DNA from: an uncultured Clostridia bacterium
Lineage (GTDB): Bacteria; Bacillota; Clostridia; Oscillospirales; CAG-272
Length of the DNA stretch: 5,009 nucleotides
Assembly: GCA_946404295.1 (NCBI GenBank)
Contig: CAMJDE010000154.1
Coordinates: 1 to 5,009 of the forward strand
Reading direction: 5' to 3'
The notes beneath the pieces were generated by a model. The model worked only from the letters and a program-made list of their open reading frames with translations. It was not told the DNA's origin and made no database searches. Both the position numbers and the translations under genes were made by a program. Shown in pieces: positions 4,679 to 5,009 of the stretch. The stretch's first letter is position 1; each line of letters starts with the position of its first letter.

Positions 4679-5009
4679 ATGGCGAGGGCAGATTTATTGT
4701 GTGAATTGATAAAGGCTGGTCTTCTCAAAGATGATACATCTTTTAGAAAAGCTGCTGAAGCAATTTGTGCTGAGGAAAGATCTAAACAACACGAAATATT
4801 GGCAAACAAAATTAGTGAACTCTTAACGAATCAACGCTTTCAAAACGGTGCAAGTTCTCATAATAGTCCGCAAATTGTTAATTCTGCAAGTTCGGTCCTA
4901 AATCAACTTGTTCAAGAAAAAACTCCCTTAAAAAGGTTGGATCAACTGTTTTTGCCCGAAAACGTACTTCAATCATGCAGAGATTTAGTTGAAGAACAAG
5001 CAAGGGCAG
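4679..5009 (+). CDS. N-terminus of a probable IetA-like AAA+ ATPase (cut by the window edge)
   Basis: An open frame from ATG 4679 runs off the right edge; 110 residues are visible. AAGGAG (4667-4672) lies 6 nt upstream. It begins MARADLLCELIKAGLL and continues FRKAAEAICAEERSKQHEILANKISELL (22-49), a polar Ser/Asn/Gln-rich linker (51-75), then LKRLDQLFLPENVLQSCRDLVEEQARA (84-110). This arrangement, an N-terminal helical domain with AEERxKQH, a variable linker, and a RxLxxLxLPxxVxxxCxxLVEEQ block just before the AAA core, matches what I remember of AAA+ ATPases encoded beside S8 subtilisin-like proteases (IetA of the IetAS module). The Walker A and B motifs would follow outside the window and cannot be checked. 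Family knowledge: IetAS was described as a plasmid stability toxin-antitoxin pair and as an anti-phage system. It shares a promoter with the XRE regulator. Confidence 0.75.
   Translation, partial: MARADLLCELIKAGLLKDDTSFRKAAEAICAEERSKQHEILANKISELLTNQRFQNGASSHNSPQIVNSASSVLNQLVQEKTPLKRLDQLFLPENVLQSCRDLVEEQARA

Overview
The window looks like part of an integrative conjugative element, or a related plasmid, from a Firmicute of the Clostridia type. The evidence is strong AAGGAGG-type ribosome binding sites, tightly packed co-directional small genes, and a PcfJ/PcfK-type gene pair of the kind found on conjugative elements of Gram-positive bacteria. No relaxase, integrase or coupling protein lies inside the window, so the element type is inferred.

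Region 1 (1-3994, minus strand, roughly half G+C by eye) is one operon read right to left: a 105-aa unknown protein, a 135-aa acidic unknown, a 137-aa protein resembling DUF7222, a 76-aa very basic protein, a 328-aa PcfK-like protein fused to a MutS N-terminal mismatch-recognition domain, a 438-aa PcfJ-like protein, and a conserved hypothetical protein that runs off the left edge. Gaps are 5-13 nt or short overlaps, and several stop codons lie inside the next gene's Shine-Dalgarno sequence. The genes are therefore almost certainly co-transcribed and partly coupled in translation. They look like the accessory, probably DNA-processing, segment of the element.

Region 2 (3995-4447) is a divergent intergenic region. 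It holds a 33-codon orphan reading frame on the minus strand that may be the tail of a lost gene, a strong hairpin with a T-rich tail reading leftward, a low-G+C stretch without genes, and a near-consensus plus-strand promoter with an inverted repeat between its -35 and -10 boxes.

Region 3 (4448-5009, plus strand, visibly A+T-rich) starts a second operon: a 66-aa XRE-type regulator followed 30 nt later by the N-terminus of a larger protein cut by the window edge. Its first 110 residues resemble, from memory, the N-terminus of AAA+ ATPases encoded beside subtilisin-like (S8) proteases. That family is known as IetAS, described as a plasmid toxin-antitoxin module and as an anti-phage system. The change of strand, base composition and gene type at about 4100-4250 suggests that a defence or addiction cassette was inserted next to the conjugative-element operon. 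The AAA core and the protease lie outside the window, so this identification is a hypothesis that the next few kilobases can settle.
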